A stretch of DNA of 47,027 nucleotides from a bacterium (GTDB lineage: Bacteria > Spirochaetota > Spirochaetia > JABEVK01): positions 1-47,027 of the forward strand of contig JAJXWL010000002.1 in assembly GCA_021781625.1 (NCBI GenBank). Direction: 5' to 3'. Under the pieces are notes generated by a model. The model did not search any database, had not been told where the DNA came from, and saw only the letters and a program-made list of their open reading frames with translations. Of the stretch, positions 1 to 8,257 are shown piece after piece. Within the stretch, counting starts at the first letter, position 1. Every line of letters begins with the position of its first letter. The translations under genes and the position numbers were made by a program.

Positions 1-164
1 ATATGTACGCCTATCACCGGGCGTAACTGAGAGTAGGTTTCACTTTCATTCAGCTGACCCGAATAAACCTTGGCCCAGTAATAGAGGCTTCGCTCAGAAT
101 AATCTTTTTGAGATGCTACCTGGATTTGACAGTCGGCCCCTCGAATTTTCAGCCCTCTTTCCCC
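1..164 (-). pseudogene. Rpn-family (PD-(D/E)XK) transposase/nuclease fragment, runs off window edge
   Basis: Reading the minus strand from about position 164 to 1 gives an open frame with the stretches QIQVASQKDYSERSLYYWAK and YSGQLNESETYSQLRPVIGV. This matches the middle of Rpn-family recombination-promoting nucleases/putative transposases, where an (E/D)IQ strand is followed by a K/R-YYW-K-Y helix and a 'kPVI.I' strand. The frame is closed by an in-frame TGA at 165-167 just upstream, with no ATG, GTG or TTG start between it and the conserved part, so the 5' half of the gene is missing or frameshifted here. The protein continues leftwards outside the window. The identification is by pattern memory only. 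The upstream sequence is instead a short tandem repeat at 179-256, as if the element had been truncated there. Confidence 0.6.
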
Positions 165-178
165 TCAAAAAATTCCCG

Positions 179-256
179 CTCTGGTTTCGAGTCGAAACCA
201 CGCTGATATTGAGCCGAAACCACTCTGGTTTAGACTCTAAAGCACGCTGGTAACGA
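179..256. repeat. 22-bp imperfect tandem repeat, about 3.5 units
   Basis: Units lie at 179-200, 201-222, 223-244 and partially 245-256. Each unit begins C(T/G)CTG, and each full unit ends (G/T)AAA(C/G)CA. In the first unit the sequence TGGTTTCGA.TCGAAACCA is an inverted repeat, so each unit can form a small hairpin. The array lies between the transposase fragment and the end of the next gene. It is too short and too closely spaced to be a CRISPR array. Its role is unknown. Confidence 0.75.
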
Positions 257-290
257 AAAATCCCTGGGGCGGAATTTCTTCCCGCTTGGC

Positions 291-926
291 TCAAAATGTG
301 AAGCGAATCCCCAAGGTAGCCCCAACCATCAGCTCGTCATCCAATGGCAGTTGATCCCACAAATTGAAAAGGGGGTAATACACCTGCGCCCTCAGCATCA
401 GCGCCAACAAGGGCGAAAATTGCCAGCCTAAGCCGCCCCCCAGATTGGGGTACAAGAAGCGCCCTGCCGCAAACCACGACGTGATGGGTCCCGCCATGCT
501 CCCCGCTGTGGTGCCATTCAAAAACACCGGCAAGCGAAACAACAAGCCTAAGCCGCCTTCCGCGTAGGTTCTCAAATAGGGGGATAAGCGCCACTCGGTT
601 CCAAACGTGGGGTTAAACAAAAGCCCCATCATCGAAACAGAGTCAAACATCGATTCGATCGGAATGGCTCGACCATTTTGGTAGCCATAGGTTTGAAAAA
701 AAACTTGGGCTTCGGGACGAAAAATCCAGGTATTTTGAATCCGAAACGGAACAGAGAGTTCAAACGTATTGCATATCGGGTCCGGTGCGCTATCAGCCAC
801 GGTGTTACGAATCCATAGGATGCCAGTACCCACTTCCAGCCCGTTGATTTCGGCACCCCAGAGCGAAAGGGCCATCGCGCTAGACCCCATCGCCAACAGG
901 ACTAACACTACCAAAAGTCGTCTCAT
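291..926 (-). CDS. Predicted outer-membrane beta-barrel-like protein (211 aa)
   Basis: The product begins MRRLLVVLVLLAMGSSAMAL, a typical cleavable signal peptide, and ends ...GATLGIRFTF with a C-terminal phenylalanine as in outer-membrane beta-barrels. Between these are alternating polar/hydrophobic strands rich in aromatic and Gly residues (for example LGGGLGWQF and LMLRAQVYYPLF). No named family is recognised. A longer version starting at a GTG at 942-944 is possible, but an extended -10 element (TGG-TATATT, -10 at 935-940) sits 8 bases before the ATG at 926, and no ribosome-binding site precedes either codon, so a leaderless start at 926 is preferred. It lies 43 bp downstream of the lipoprotein gene on the same strand. 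Confidence 0.75.
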   Translation of the reverse strand: MRRLLVVLVLLAMGSSAMALSLWGAEINGLEVGTGILWIRNTVADSAPDPICNTFELSVPFRIQNTWIFRPEAQVFFQTYGYQNGRAIPIESMFDSVSMMGLLFNPTFGTEWRLSPYLRTYAEGGLGLLFRLPVFLNGTTAGSMAGPITSWFAAGRFLYPNLGGGLGWQFSPLLALMLRAQVYYPLFNLWDQLPLDDELMVGATLGIRFTF

Positions 927-934
927 GATAGTTG

Positions 935-943
935 AATATACCA
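935..943 (-). promoter_or_regulatory. Extended -10 element, possible leaderless promoter for the 291-926 gene
   Basis: On the minus strand TGG is followed directly by TATATT (935-940), eight bases upstream of the ATG. No good -35 hexamer is seen, which is normal for extended -10 promoters. Confidence 0.35.
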
Positions 944-969
944 CATTGAGGTCTGCTTATCGGTTTCTC

Positions 970-2028
970 TTACGGCTGAAAGCGAGAAAGGGGCAGGTAT
1001 AAGAGTCCCGCCGGCCCCACATAAGAGCGATAAAAGGTATCCCAAGAGATCAGCACCCCATGTTTAAGGGCGACCGCCCCTGTATACCTACCTGCGCTCC
1101 CCAAGGGGAATAGATGATAAATCCGAAATCCAAAGCGGGGGGAGTCAAAAGCTAACAAGCCGGCTTCTGTTACCGCTAGTCGAGAGCCGTCCGGCCAAGC
1201 GGTAGCGGACACGGTACCGGGTTGAACGGCTGACCCCTGCGAAGGGCTCCAGCGGTAGGTTTGTGTGACCTGTCCAGCCAGGCGGATCAAAGCTGTCGAC
1301 CCCAAAGCGGGTTCGCGTTGAGCCAGCTGAACCCAAAGGCGATGCCAAGCTTCTGGCAAAGGTTGAGGATCCGAACTCGCGGGCCAGCCTGACTGAAACC
1401 CAAACTCATGACCATCCTTTAAGGCTAAAGCGGATTGAGTCCAGGTCCAGTGGTCGGTCTGCCACTCCTTCCACACCAAGTGCAAAACCCCCTGCGAGGC
1501 ATCCCAGCTAGCCCGAACAGCTTGGGCTTCGGGGTGAGTAGCTTGATAAGGGACAGGATAAAAAATCAATTGAGCTTGTGAGTCCAACCAAGCCAAAGTA
1601 ATGGGAAGCCCCGCCTTCACGAAGGCATGCGGCTCGTGATAAAGCGTCACAAAAACCCGCGACTCGAACGGAAAAACAAGTCCCGTTCGAAGGGTGCTTA
1701 GATTTCTTGAGGAAGAGCACTCTTCTACCCGAGGAATACCCTCTGGATCACTGGCTTTAACTAAGCCAGCCCCTGTGGCCGCCGCATAGGCTGTCTCACC
1801 GTCCGAGTACAAATCCGTAACCCGATAGGCGGCCTCATAAGGGACCCAATACCCATCCCAGGGGGCTTGCGGTGAAAACACTTTTTGAAGTTGATGGGCA
1901 CTAAAGCGATACCAAGAGGCCTGAGAGGAGGCAAACCGAGCGTTGATCTGCTCGGCATCCGAACAGCCGAAAAGCGTCAGCGCACCTAAAAGCATCAGGG
2001 CGCCGAAAAGCGCCATCAACCGGCTCAT
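970..2028 (-). CDS. Putative lipoprotein of unknown function (352 aa), downstream of proS
   Basis: The N-terminus MSRLMALFGALMLLGALTLF is followed by GC, giving a lipobox LFGC with Cys22 as the probable lipidated residue. The rest is rich in W, Q and short beta-strand-like blocks (for example LHLVWKEWQTDHWTW), suggesting a beta-propeller or beta-sandwich, but no family is recognised. The start codon is only 3 bp after the stop of proS, without a clear Shine-Dalgarno site, so it is probably translated by coupling on the proS transcript. Pairing with a housekeeping synthetase gives no clue to function. Confidence 0.8.
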   Translation of the reverse strand: MSRLMALFGALMLLGALTLFGCSDAEQINARFASSQASWYRFSAHQLQKVFSPQAPWDGYWVPYEAAYRVTDLYSDGETAYAAATGAGLVKASDPEGIPRVEECSSSRNLSTLRTGLVFPFESRVFVTLYHEPHAFVKAGLPITLAWLDSQAQLIFYPVPYQATHPEAQAVRASWDASQGVLHLVWKEWQTDHWTWTQSALALKDGHEFGFQSGWPASSDPQPLPEAWHRLWVQLAQREPALGSTALIRLAGQVTQTYRWSPSQGSAVQPGTVSATAWPDGSRLAVTEAGLLAFDSPRFGFRIYHLFPLGSAGRYTGAVALKHGVLISWDTFYRSYVGPAGLLYLPLSRFQP

Positions 2029-2031
2029 AAC

Positions 2032-3468
2032 TCAGTACGATTTGGCCCAAATCGCCCAATGGCGGCCTTCATGACCGCAGTATAAACACCCGCCTTCCAC
2101 GGGGACTTCTTTCAACGCTTGAGGGAGGTTACGGATAGTCGCCTTGGTATCTTCTTTGACATGAGCTTCGCAGTCACGGCTTCCGCACCACGGAGCTTGG
2201 ACAAACCCTCCATCCCCTTCCATCAGTTGACGAAACTCACTGTAGGAAGTCACCCGAACGGTGTTGGCGTTGCGGTACTCCAGGGCCCGTTGAAACAACT
2301 GCTTTTGGATGTCCTGCAAAAGTTCCCGCACTTTGTCCGCCACAGCGGCTCGGTCCACAAAAAGTTTTTCTCCTGTGTCGCGCCTGACCAAAACCACCTG
2401 ATTTTTTTCCATGTCCTTGGGGCCGACTTCGACTCGGACAGGGACACCGACCATTTCCCATTCCGCAAACTTCCAGCCTGGTGATGCGCTGTCATCCAAA
2501 TCGAGTTCAACGCGGAAACCCGCGCCCTTCAGGTCAGCACCCAGTTGTTTGGCGTAAGCTAAAACGCCTTCGACATTATCTTTTCGAAAGACCGGAATGA
2601 CCACCGCTTCGGTAGGGGCCAAGCGCGGAGGAATCACTAAACCTTTATCGTCCGAGTGAGCCATAATCAGGGCCCCGATCAGCCGGGTCGAAACCCCCCA
2701 ACTGGTCGCCCAAACGTGTTCGAGCCCGCCTTCCTTGGTTTGAAAGGTGACATCAAAAGCTTTGGCGAAATTCTGACCTAAAAAGTGGCTAGTTCCCGCC
2801 TGCAAGGCTTTTTTATCTTGCATCATCGCTTCGATCGAATACGTCTTGACGGCACCGGCAAACTTCTCACTTTCAGATTTTTCACCTTCATAAACCGGCA
2901 AAGCCATCCATTCTTCGGCAAAACGTTTATAGACCGCTAACATTTTTAAAGTTTCTTCTTGAGCTTCTTCTGCTGTAGCATGCGCAGTGTGCCCTTCCTG
3001 CCACAAAAACTCTGTGGTCCGTAAGAACAAGCGGGTCCGTTTTTCCCAGCGCACCACGTTCGCCCATTGGTTAATCAGAAGGGGTAAGTCCCGATAGCTT
3101 TGAATCCACTTTTGATACATCGACCAGATGATGGTTTCAGACGTGGGACGCACCACCAGGGGCTCTTCGAGCTTCTCACCGCCAGCGTACGTAACGACGG
3201 CTAATTCGGGCGAAAAGCCCTCGACATGTTCAGCTTCTCTTTTTAAAAAACTCTCGGGAATCAACATGGGGAAGTAGGCATTAACATGCCCCGTTTCTTT
3301 GAATAAGCCATCCAGAACTTTCTGAATCGCTTCCCAGAGCGCGTACCCCCGGGGACGAATGACCATACAACCTTTGACAGGGGAGTAATCTGCCAATTTT
3401 GCTTGGGTCACAATATCTATGTACCACTGAGAATAGTCAGTGGATCGAGGGGTAATTTTATCGGCCAT
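2032..3468 (-). CDS. proS: Prolyl-tRNA synthetase, type 3 (archaeal/eukaryotic style)
   Basis: ProRS attaches proline to tRNA-Pro in the cytoplasm. The 478-aa length without the bacterial editing insertion, and the ending WAIWAKSY with a terminal Tyr, are typical of the archaeal/eukaryotic form also found in spirochaetes. Class II motifs are visible: RPTSETIIW near residue 110, motif 2 as [20 protein letters not shown] around 145, and motif 3 as [19 protein letters not shown] around 255. Four cysteines in the C-terminal domain (WCGSRDC and GGCLYCG) form the expected zinc site. The anticodon-binding domain runs from about 285 to 390. No ribosome-binding site precedes the ATG; instead a -10 element lies 7 bases upstream, so the mRNA is probably leaderless. 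It heads a two-gene unit with the lipoprotein at 970-2028. Confidence 0.97.
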   Translation of the reverse strand: MADKITPRSTDYSQWYIDIVTQAKLADYSPVKGCMVIRPRGYALWEAIQKVLDGLFKETGHVNAYFPMLIPESFLKREAEHVEGFSPELAVVTYAGGEKLEEPLVVRPTSETIIWSMYQKWIQSYRDLPLLINQWANVVRWEKRTRLFLRTTEFLWQEGHTAHATAEEAQEETLKMLAVYKRFAEEWMALPVYEGEKSESEKFAGAVKTYSIEAMMQDKKALQAGTSHFLGQNFAKAFDVTFQTKEGGLEHVWATSWGVSTRLIGALIMAHSDDKGLVIPPRLAPTEAVVIPVFRKDNVEGVLAYAKQLGADLKGAGFRVELDLDDSASPGWKFAEWEMVGVPVRVEVGPKDMEKNQVVLVRRDTGEKLFVDRAAVADKVRELLQDIQKQLFQRALEYRNANTVRVTSYSEFRQLMEGDGGFVQAPWCGSRDCEAHVKEDTKATIRNLPQALKEVPVEGGCLYCGHEGRHWAIWAKSY

Positions 3469-3475
3469 GGCCCGA

Positions 3476-3505
3476 AGAATAGGCGAGAGCGGGGCCCCTC
3501 GTCAA
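3476..3505 (-). promoter_or_regulatory. Leaderless promoter of proS
   Basis: On the minus strand, TTGACG (3500-3505) and TATTCT (3476-3481) are spaced by 18 bp, and the -10 ends 7 bases before the ATG at 3468. Transcription would therefore start at or one base before the start codon. The region lies in the 53-bp gap after the 3522-4217 gene. Confidence 0.65.
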
Positions 3506-3521
3506 GGAAATGGGACTGTCC

Positions 3522-4217
3522 TTAAAGGACGAGAGTCTCGACCATGTTCCGCATATTCACCGTTTTGCCCACCAGTTCTTCCCGTTCAATGACAAAGATC
3601 AACGAACGTTTATTCGGCGACAAAAGGATGCGGTTGATGATGTAATTCGCAACGCCTGGGCGTAAAAAATTGGGGTGTCCTGCCTGAAAATGCCGAACAT
3701 GACCGGCCTTATCTGTAATGTCCAAGCTGATGTAGAACTTCGATTGGACCTTACCCAAGGCTGTCGTCTCGATGGTCTTATGCAGGCTGACTTGGTAACG
3801 GTCGCCGGTCAAATAGTCTAGAAATTGAAAGTTATCGTAGTTCGCTTGAGTTTTTTCGGCAAGAACCCGGTAAAAAATCGTCCGTCCCTGCTTGAGGGGA
3901 TCAATACCCCAATGATGACGTTCTGGTGCGGTACGGTCGTAAACGGCAAGAAGGGCTTCAAAACCGTCGTCTCCTACAGAAGGGGTAACCGGAAACACTT
4001 CGTGAACCGAAGTACCAGGAACAAACTCATTGGTGATCACATCGACAATGTGGGAATCGGCATAGGGGAACCCTGAAGGATTATCGATGCCGTAGGAGGC
4101 GAAGTCCAGGTATCTTCCGTCTGGCGAAAAGCCAAGAACGCGGAATTGCGCTATGTCACCAGCCCAGGAAAGTGAAGCAACCCCCAAAATCCAGATCAAA
4201 CTTATGATTCGCCGCAT
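3522..4217 (-). CDS. Secreted protein, probably DUF2259 family (231 aa)
   Basis: The start MRRIISLIWILGVASLSWAG is a signal peptide cleaved near residue 19. The mature part contains VLGFSPDGRYLDFASYGID near its beginning and ILLSPNKRSLIFVIEREEL near its end; the 'F-S-x-DGryl-F-YG' opening is what I recall of predicted secreted proteins of DUF2259, a family common in spirochaetes. The two phrases may be single propeller-like blades. A strong AAGGAGG sits 5 bases before the ATG at 4217. The gene is divergent from the membrane protein at 4281. Biochemical function is unknown. Confidence 0.75.
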   Translation of the reverse strand: MRRIISLIWILGVASLSWAGDIAQFRVLGFSPDGRYLDFASYGIDNPSGFPYADSHIVDVITNEFVPGTSVHEVFPVTPSVGDDGFEALLAVYDRTAPERHHWGIDPLKQGRTIFYRVLAEKTQANYDNFQFLDYLTGDRYQVSLHKTIETTALGKVQSKFYISLDITDKAGHVRHFQAGHPNFLRPGVANYIINRILLSPNKRSLIFVIEREELVGKTVNMRNMVETLVL

Positions 4218-4245
4218 AGCCCCTCCTTATGAGTATATCGAGGCC

Positions 4246-4274
4246 TTTTCAATCTGACTGAAATGTTTTTTAAT
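4246..4274 (+). promoter_or_regulatory. Possible leaderless promoter for the 4281 membrane protein
   Basis: TTTTCA (4246-4251) and TTTAAT (4269-4274) are 17 bp apart, and the -10 ends 6 bases before the ATG at 4281. An earlier ATG at 4263 would lie inside the promoter. Confidence 0.4.
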
Positions 4275-4280
4275 GCGTTT

Positions 4281-5090
4281 ATGACGCTTTCATTCCGCAA
4301 TGGACTTCTCACGGTGCTGTTGGTCTTAGCGGGGGCCGCCGGGATTTTCTTGACCTATTCGGCCTTGATCGCCGGCAGTGATTTTGGGTGGAAGGGTACC
4401 TTTCCAGCCCAAGAGGCGGTGTTATTTTGGTTTTTGCGAAATCCAGTGACAGATGTACCTATCGCACCCTTCCTGGGACAATTCTTGGTTCTGATTCCCT
4501 TGGCCTTCGTTTCTCTGTTCTACCTTCGGCTTCTGTATCGTAAAACCAATGCTCCGGAACTCTTTTTTCTTTCTTTTTTCTTATTCAGTCTCTTGGGAGA
4601 AGGCTTTCGCGTACTTCAACTGTTTTACGTACTCAACGACCAATCGTATTTCTGGAGTCTAGTTTTGACCCGAGTGGTGTGGATATTCCGCCTTTTTGGA
4701 CTCTTTATGGCCTTTTCAGCCAGCCTTTTTGCTTTGGAGTTCCCCTATCAAAAATTGGGCAACTTTGTGGGTATGGGTTTGGGGCTGGCGGTCTTTTTAG
4801 GCGCCAACCTCACCTTTCAAACGACAACCTTGGATTCCACGGGTTTATTTGCCCCTGGAGACGAACGCGGTTTAGTGCTGATCTTCCTCTTTCTGAGTCT
4901 GTTGACCTTGGCCAACTTACTTTTTTCAACCCTAGCGAAAAGGCGGCCCCACAGTCTAAGTCAAATGGGGTCGATAGTATTGTTTTTGGCGGCAAGCCAA
5001 GCGACTTTTTTTGGGGCAATTTGGGCTGGCTTTCTTTTAATTCCAGGGGCAGCCCTTTTAAGAAGAAAAGTCCAAGACTCCTATTTTTAG
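4281..5090 (+). CDS. Polytopic membrane protein of unknown function (269 aa)
   Basis: The product is almost entirely hydrophobic, with about seven or eight predicted transmembrane helices separated by short loops (for example LLTVLLVLAGAAGIFLTYSA, then FLVLIPLAFVSLFYLRLLY). A basic tail ALLRRKVQDSYF ends on the probable cytoplasmic side. The layout recalls 7TM sensor modules but no catalytic or signalling domain follows. A start at 4263 adds six residues; 4281 was chosen because a promoter-like pair ends six bases before it. No family is recognised. The gene is convergent with the kinase-like gene at 5155. Confidence 0.7.
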   Translation: MTLSFRNGLLTVLLVLAGAAGIFLTYSALIAGSDFGWKGTFPAQEAVLFWFLRNPVTDVPIAPFLGQFLVLIPLAFVSLFYLRLLYRKTNAPELFFLSFFLFSLLGEGFRVLQLFYVLNDQSYFWSLVLTRVVWIFRLFGLFMAFSASLFALEFPYQKLGNFVGMGLGLAVFLGANLTFQTTTLDSTGLFAPGDERGLVLIFLFLSLLTLANLLFSTLAKRRPHSLSQMGSIVLFLAASQATFFGAIWAGFLLIPGAALLRRKVQDSYF

Positions 5091-5132
5091 GCCTACATGC
5101 CCGTCGAGGAAAACCCTTCGTTCGTGTGGATT

Positions 5133-5162
5133 TTTGTTTCTAATGAATTTGTTTCTAATGAA
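5133..5162. repeat. 15-bp perfect tandem duplication
   Basis: TTTGTTTCTAATGAA occurs twice in a row (5133-5147 and 5148-5162). The second copy contains the last codons and the stop of the minus-strand gene at 5155, so the duplication probably arose by slippage at the gene end. Confidence 0.9.
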
Positions 5163-5784
5163 TTGTTCGAAATAACGGTTGTGCCCAGAGGAAAAACATT
5201 CCCGTTCCCAAAGGAATCAGCAGGTTGTCGAGGTCTTTAATAGGAAGAGCTTCTAGCACAGTAGCCACCAAGGCTGTGACAAACGCCAACTCAGGTTGTC
5301 GAGTTAAGGTGTAGACCACGGCAAAAACGGCGATAAAAGCGGCAAGACTGCCCTCTAAAGTTTTTCCCCCTGTCAGAGGAAGTTTAATCCGACCAAAAAG
5401 TTTTCCCGCTAAACTCGATAAACCATCGCCAAAGGCCAAGGCGTAGATCCCCACGGCCGAGGCCGGTTCAGGGTAGAGCATTAAACAAACTAAAGCTCCT
5501 AAGCCCAAGGTAACAGGGCCCAAAACCGCTTTGTTGCGATCTCTTTCGCGAGACGATAAGCGGGTGAGCAAGGAAATGACGGCCACTTCACGCCCTTGAA
5601 GCCTTAAGGATTCCGCCACGGAATACACCACAAGACCTGCTGAAAGAAGGGCAACCGTCATGACAAAATTGGCTTGTGCCAAGGTCGGAGTTAAAGCGAT
5701 CAAGACATGCAGGCTCTTTCTCAGACATTCTGTGCGAATCTCACGATCACGACGGCTGTGTCCCACCATGCGAACTTGTTCCAT
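5155..5784 (-). CDS. Diacylglycerol/polyprenol (dolichol) kinase-like membrane protein
   Basis: This 209-aa integral membrane protein belongs to the SEC59/dolichol-kinase and phosphatidate cytidylyltransferase-like group, which use CTP to phosphorylate lipid alcohols. The signature is ALAFGDGLSSLAGKLFGR near residue 118 followed by LTGGKTLEGSLAAF, the nucleotide-binding region of the family. An N-terminal basic stretch (RRDREIRTECLRKSLHVLIA) with RK.LH is also typical. About six transmembrane segments are predicted. A GAGGTG ribosome-binding site lies 7 bases before the ATG. The natural lipid substrate cannot be read from sequence. Confidence 0.8.
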   Translation of the reverse strand: MEQVRMVGHSRRDREIRTECLRKSLHVLIALTPTLAQANFVMTVALLSAGLVVYSVAESLRLQGREVAVISLLTRLSSRERDRNKAVLGPVTLGLGALVCLMLYPEPASAVGIYALAFGDGLSSLAGKLFGRIKLPLTGGKTLEGSLAAFIAVFAVVYTLTRQPELAFVTALVATVLEALPIKDLDNLLIPLGTGMFFLWAQPLFRTIH

Positions 5785-5889
5785 GACGTTTCACCTCTAT
5801 ACCCCTCATAAGCAAAAGCCGTACCAATTTCTCTAAGCAAAAAGGTGCTAGATATTTATATTTCCATCTAACAAGAACTTACATTGAAA

Positions 5890-5903
5890 TTTCATCGATG
5901 AAA
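5890..5903. promoter_or_regulatory. 14-bp perfect palindrome upstream of the EIIA-CBS operon
   Basis: TTTCATCGATGAAA is a perfect inverted repeat inside an AT-rich 257-bp intergenic region (5785-6041), about 140 bp before the operon start. It could be an operator for the operon or for the divergent gene at 5784. No convincing sigma-70 pair could be fixed around it. Apart from a small TCCTTT/AAAGGA hairpin near 5972-5988, nothing else is evident in this gap. Confidence 0.4.
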
Positions 5904-6041
5904 ACTTGGCTAAACTGCTCTGGAGTCTAGAGAAAAGTGTCTTGAAATTCATACAGCCATCACGCAGAAATGTAGTCCTTTACGAAAAAGGAGTGTTTGC
6001 TTTTTCTGGATTCCAAGGTTAGAATCCCAGGGGAAACCTTC

Positions 6042-6941
6042 ATGAAACTGCATAATCTTCTGACTGAGGCTTGGATCCTCTTAGACCGTCCCATCACCAG
6101 CAAAGAGGAAGGCATTCGTCTTCTCTTAAAAACCTTTCTTACCCAGCAACCCTTTCGTCGTACTTCGGAAGACTTAGAGACACTTATACGCGAGCGTGAA
6201 AACCTCGGGGGGACCACCTTTCCGACGGGCATAGCCGTTCCCCATGCACGGCTAGAAGAGTTAGAGGATGTCATCATCTTGATTCTTCGCCCCAGTCAAC
6301 CCTTACCTGACCCCGTCGCCCCCATCCGACTGATCACCCTCATGCTCGTATCTCAAAACAAACCTGGCCGTTACCTGAATGCCCTCGCCGGTTTTCTGAA
6401 ACTTTCACAAAAATCCGATGTTTTCGAAGCCTTATTAGCCTCGTCAAGCCCTTCGGATTTTCTGAATGTTCTCACCAATTACGATTATTCGCTAGAAAAA
6501 ATCACCACCGTAGAGGAAATCCTTCCCAAAGAAACCCCAACGATCACCCCTGAGGCGACCATTCATGATCTGATTGACCTCTTCTACAAGAATAACCTCA
6601 GTTATGCCCCTGTCATTAACGAGGAAGGACATTTAATTGGCGAGATATCTTTGGCGGATGTGCTTCAAGCCGCTTTTCCCGAGGAGTCGTCCTCCTGGGG
6701 GAATTTAAAATTCCTTCGCTCTTTTGAACCTATGGAACGCTTAGCAGAACAAGAGACCTCGATCCATGTTGGTGAACTGATGAAGCCCGTAACGTTTGGG
6801 TGCTCGCCGACAACACCTGTAGGAGAATTGGCCTTTGAATTTCTTCAAAAAAAACGTCGACACTGTCCCGTCGTTCGCGGCAAACAGTTGGTGGGCGTTT
6901 TGAGCATCATGGACATACTGAATAAGGTTATTCGAGGATGA
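6042..6941 (+). CDS. EIIA (PTS IIA, fructose/Ntr-type) domain fused to a CBS pair, first copy
   Basis: Residues about 1-135 form an EIIA domain of the fructose/nitrogen PTS type: RERENLGGTTFPTGIAVPHA carries the phosphorylatable His in the usual VPHAR context. From about residue 155 to the end come two CBS motifs (AAT.HDLIDLFYKNNLSYAPV with LIGEISLADVL, then ELAFEFLQKKRRHCPVV with LVGVLSIMDIL), which in other proteins bind adenine nucleotides. The product therefore looks like a cytosolic regulator combining phosphorylation and nucleotide sensing. The start at 6042 has AGGGGA 7 bases upstream; the frame could extend to 5997 but lacks a site there. Its stop overlaps the permease start (ATGA at 6938-6941). 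Confidence 0.88.
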   Translation: MKLHNLLTEAWILLDRPITSKEEGIRLLLKTFLTQQPFRRTSEDLETLIRERENLGGTTFPTGIAVPHARLEELEDVIILILRPSQPLPDPVAPIRLITLMLVSQNKPGRYLNALAGFLKLSQKSDVFEALLASSSPSDFLNVLTNYDYSLEKITTVEEILPKETPTITPEATIHDLIDLFYKNNLSYAPVINEEGHLIGEISLADVLQAAFPEESSSWGNLKFLRSFEPMERLAEQETSIHVGELMKPVTFGCSPTTPVGELAFEFLQKKRRHCPVVRGKQLVGVLSIMDILNKVIRG

Positions 6942-8257
6942 TCCACTTCCCCTGGGGAATCCCAGGTGCCTTAATGGCCTTGGGTGTGTTTCTCACGGTG
7001 GGATTTTTTACTCCCACCTCAAGAAGGCGAGAGCTTTTCGCCCTTATGCTGGGTCTGCTTCTGCTTGCCGTTTTAACCAGTTGGGGACGGCGCATCCCTT
7101 GGACTCGCGATATCGATGGGAATTTTCTGCTGACCATTCCTGCACTCCTTGTCTTTTCCAGCTTGCTACAACGTACAGGAATAGCCGGATTTTTGGCCGT
7201 AAAAGCCGTAAAGCTTACCCAGGGGCGCGCCTTGCCCCTGTTGTTCCTCACCTCCTTAGGTCCCTTTGGGCTTTCGATTTTTCTAGGTTCTGGGCCTGCA
7301 ATGGCACTTTTCCTTCCTGTGACGTTCTTCCTTGCTGCGGAACTGGAGATTTCTGCCGCCCCCTTTCTCACATCCCACCTCATGGCCGCCGGTGCCGGGT
7401 CACTTTTTTCAGCCGTGGGATCTTCGTCTAGCCTGATTCTCTCGTCCGGTTTGGGCATAACTTACACGCAATACCTCTTCACACTTTGGCCCTATGCCCT
7501 GGCAGTTCTCCTCGTAAGCCTTCTTTTGTTTCCCCTTGTTTGGGGTCGAGACTTTCACGTAGCGAACCACCGAAAAGCCCGCGTATTAGACTACGATGCC
7601 CGCCTAGTTCTTTCTGACCCCGCCCTTTTGACGCGAACCTTGATCATTCTGATTTTTGTTACAGGCTTGTTTATTCTCAGTTCGCAATTCCGGTGGGGAC
7701 TAGCCTTACCCGCTTGGTTGGGGGTCTCTCTCCTTCTTTTCAGTTCTCCCCAGAAAGATCTTTTCCAAGAAGTCTTTACGGAGGCAAAACTCGCCTACCT
7801 GCTCGGTTTTATATTCCTCAGCGAAGTTCTCAACCTGACGGGGGCTACGGAGGCTTTGGGTCAAGTCTGGGTAGGCCTCAACCACACCCCGGCAGGATTT
7901 TGGCTCACCTTGGTTGTTTCAGCTTTGGTAGCAAGTTTGACGAACCCGGCCCCTTTGATGCTTGCCGCAGTCCCTACCCTGAAAGCTTCCTTTGCAGTCT
8001 TAGGCTTACCGCCTTCGTCGTGGACCCATGCCCCCCAAGCCCTTCAGCTCTGGCTCCCCCTGGTGTTCGGTGGTACCCTTGGTTCAGGGGTTTTATGGGG
8101 CGGAATCTTCGCGGCTCCCCTAGCCCGCGCCAAACACACTCAAGTCCAGCTTACTCCCCACACCCTCGGGACAAGTGTGCTGGTAGCTGGGTTGCAGTTG
8201 GCCACCGTGGGTCTTGTTTTTATGTTTCTAGGGACAGGGCAAGTGAGGCCCTCATGA
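6938..8257 (+). CDS. Ion transporter superfamily permease (ArsB/NhaD/DASS-like), regulated partner unknown
   Basis: The 439-aa product has about 11-12 hydrophobic segments. Two re-entrant-loop-like motifs occupy equivalent positions in the two halves: SIFLGSGPAMALFLPV near residue 115 and SALVASLTNPAPLMLAAVP near residue 330, as in the Ion Transporter (IT) superfamily that includes ArsB, NhaD-type Na+/H+ antiporters and dicarboxylate/anion permeases. A SSSSLILSSG segment follows the first motif. Which ion it carries cannot be told. It overlaps both neighbours by 4 bp, and both are EIIA-CBS proteins, which strongly suggests direct regulation of transport. Some cation/proton antiporters carry fused EIIA domains; here the regulators are separate chains. 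Confidence 0.75.
   Translation: MIHFPWGIPGALMALGVFLTVGFFTPTSRRRELFALMLGLLLLAVLTSWGRRIPWTRDIDGNFLLTIPALLVFSSLLQRTGIAGFLAVKAVKLTQGRALPLLFLTSLGPFGLSIFLGSGPAMALFLPVTFFLAAELEISAAPFLTSHLMAAGAGSLFSAVGSSSSLILSSGLGITYTQYLFTLWPYALAVLLVSLLLFPLVWGRDFHVANHRKARVLDYDARLVLSDPALLTRTLIILIFVTGLFILSSQFRWGLALPAWLGVSLLLFSSPQKDLFQEVFTEAKLAYLLGFIFLSEVLNLTGATEALGQVWVGLNHTPAGFWLTLVVSALVASLTNPAPLMLAAVPTLKASFAVLGLPPSSWTHAPQALQLWLPLVFGGTLGSGVLWGGIFAAPLARAKHTQVQLTPHTLGTSVLVAGLQLATVGLVFMFLGTGQVRPS

Noticed and set aside
179..256. Possible CRISPR array
   Set aside because: The units are contiguous, with no spacers, and only 22 bp long.
94..294. 66-aa minus-strand reading frame over the 22-bp repeats
   Set aside because: It is made of repeat sequence, has no ribosome-binding site and conflicts with the better-supported transposase frame; not considered a gene.
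4679..5143. 154-aa plus-strand frame inside the membrane protein gene
   Set aside because: It is a shadow frame of the 4281-5090 gene with no domain signature.
5905..5920. Sigma-54-like promoter (TGGC...GC) before the EIIA-CBS operon
   Set aside because: The GG and GC are 7 bases apart instead of 10, so it does not meet the -24/-12 rule.
7693..8253. N-terminal extension of the second EIIA-CBS protein
   Set aside because: The extra 187 codons are an off-frame reading of the permease; the ATG at 8254 overlapping the permease stop begins the EIIA domain.
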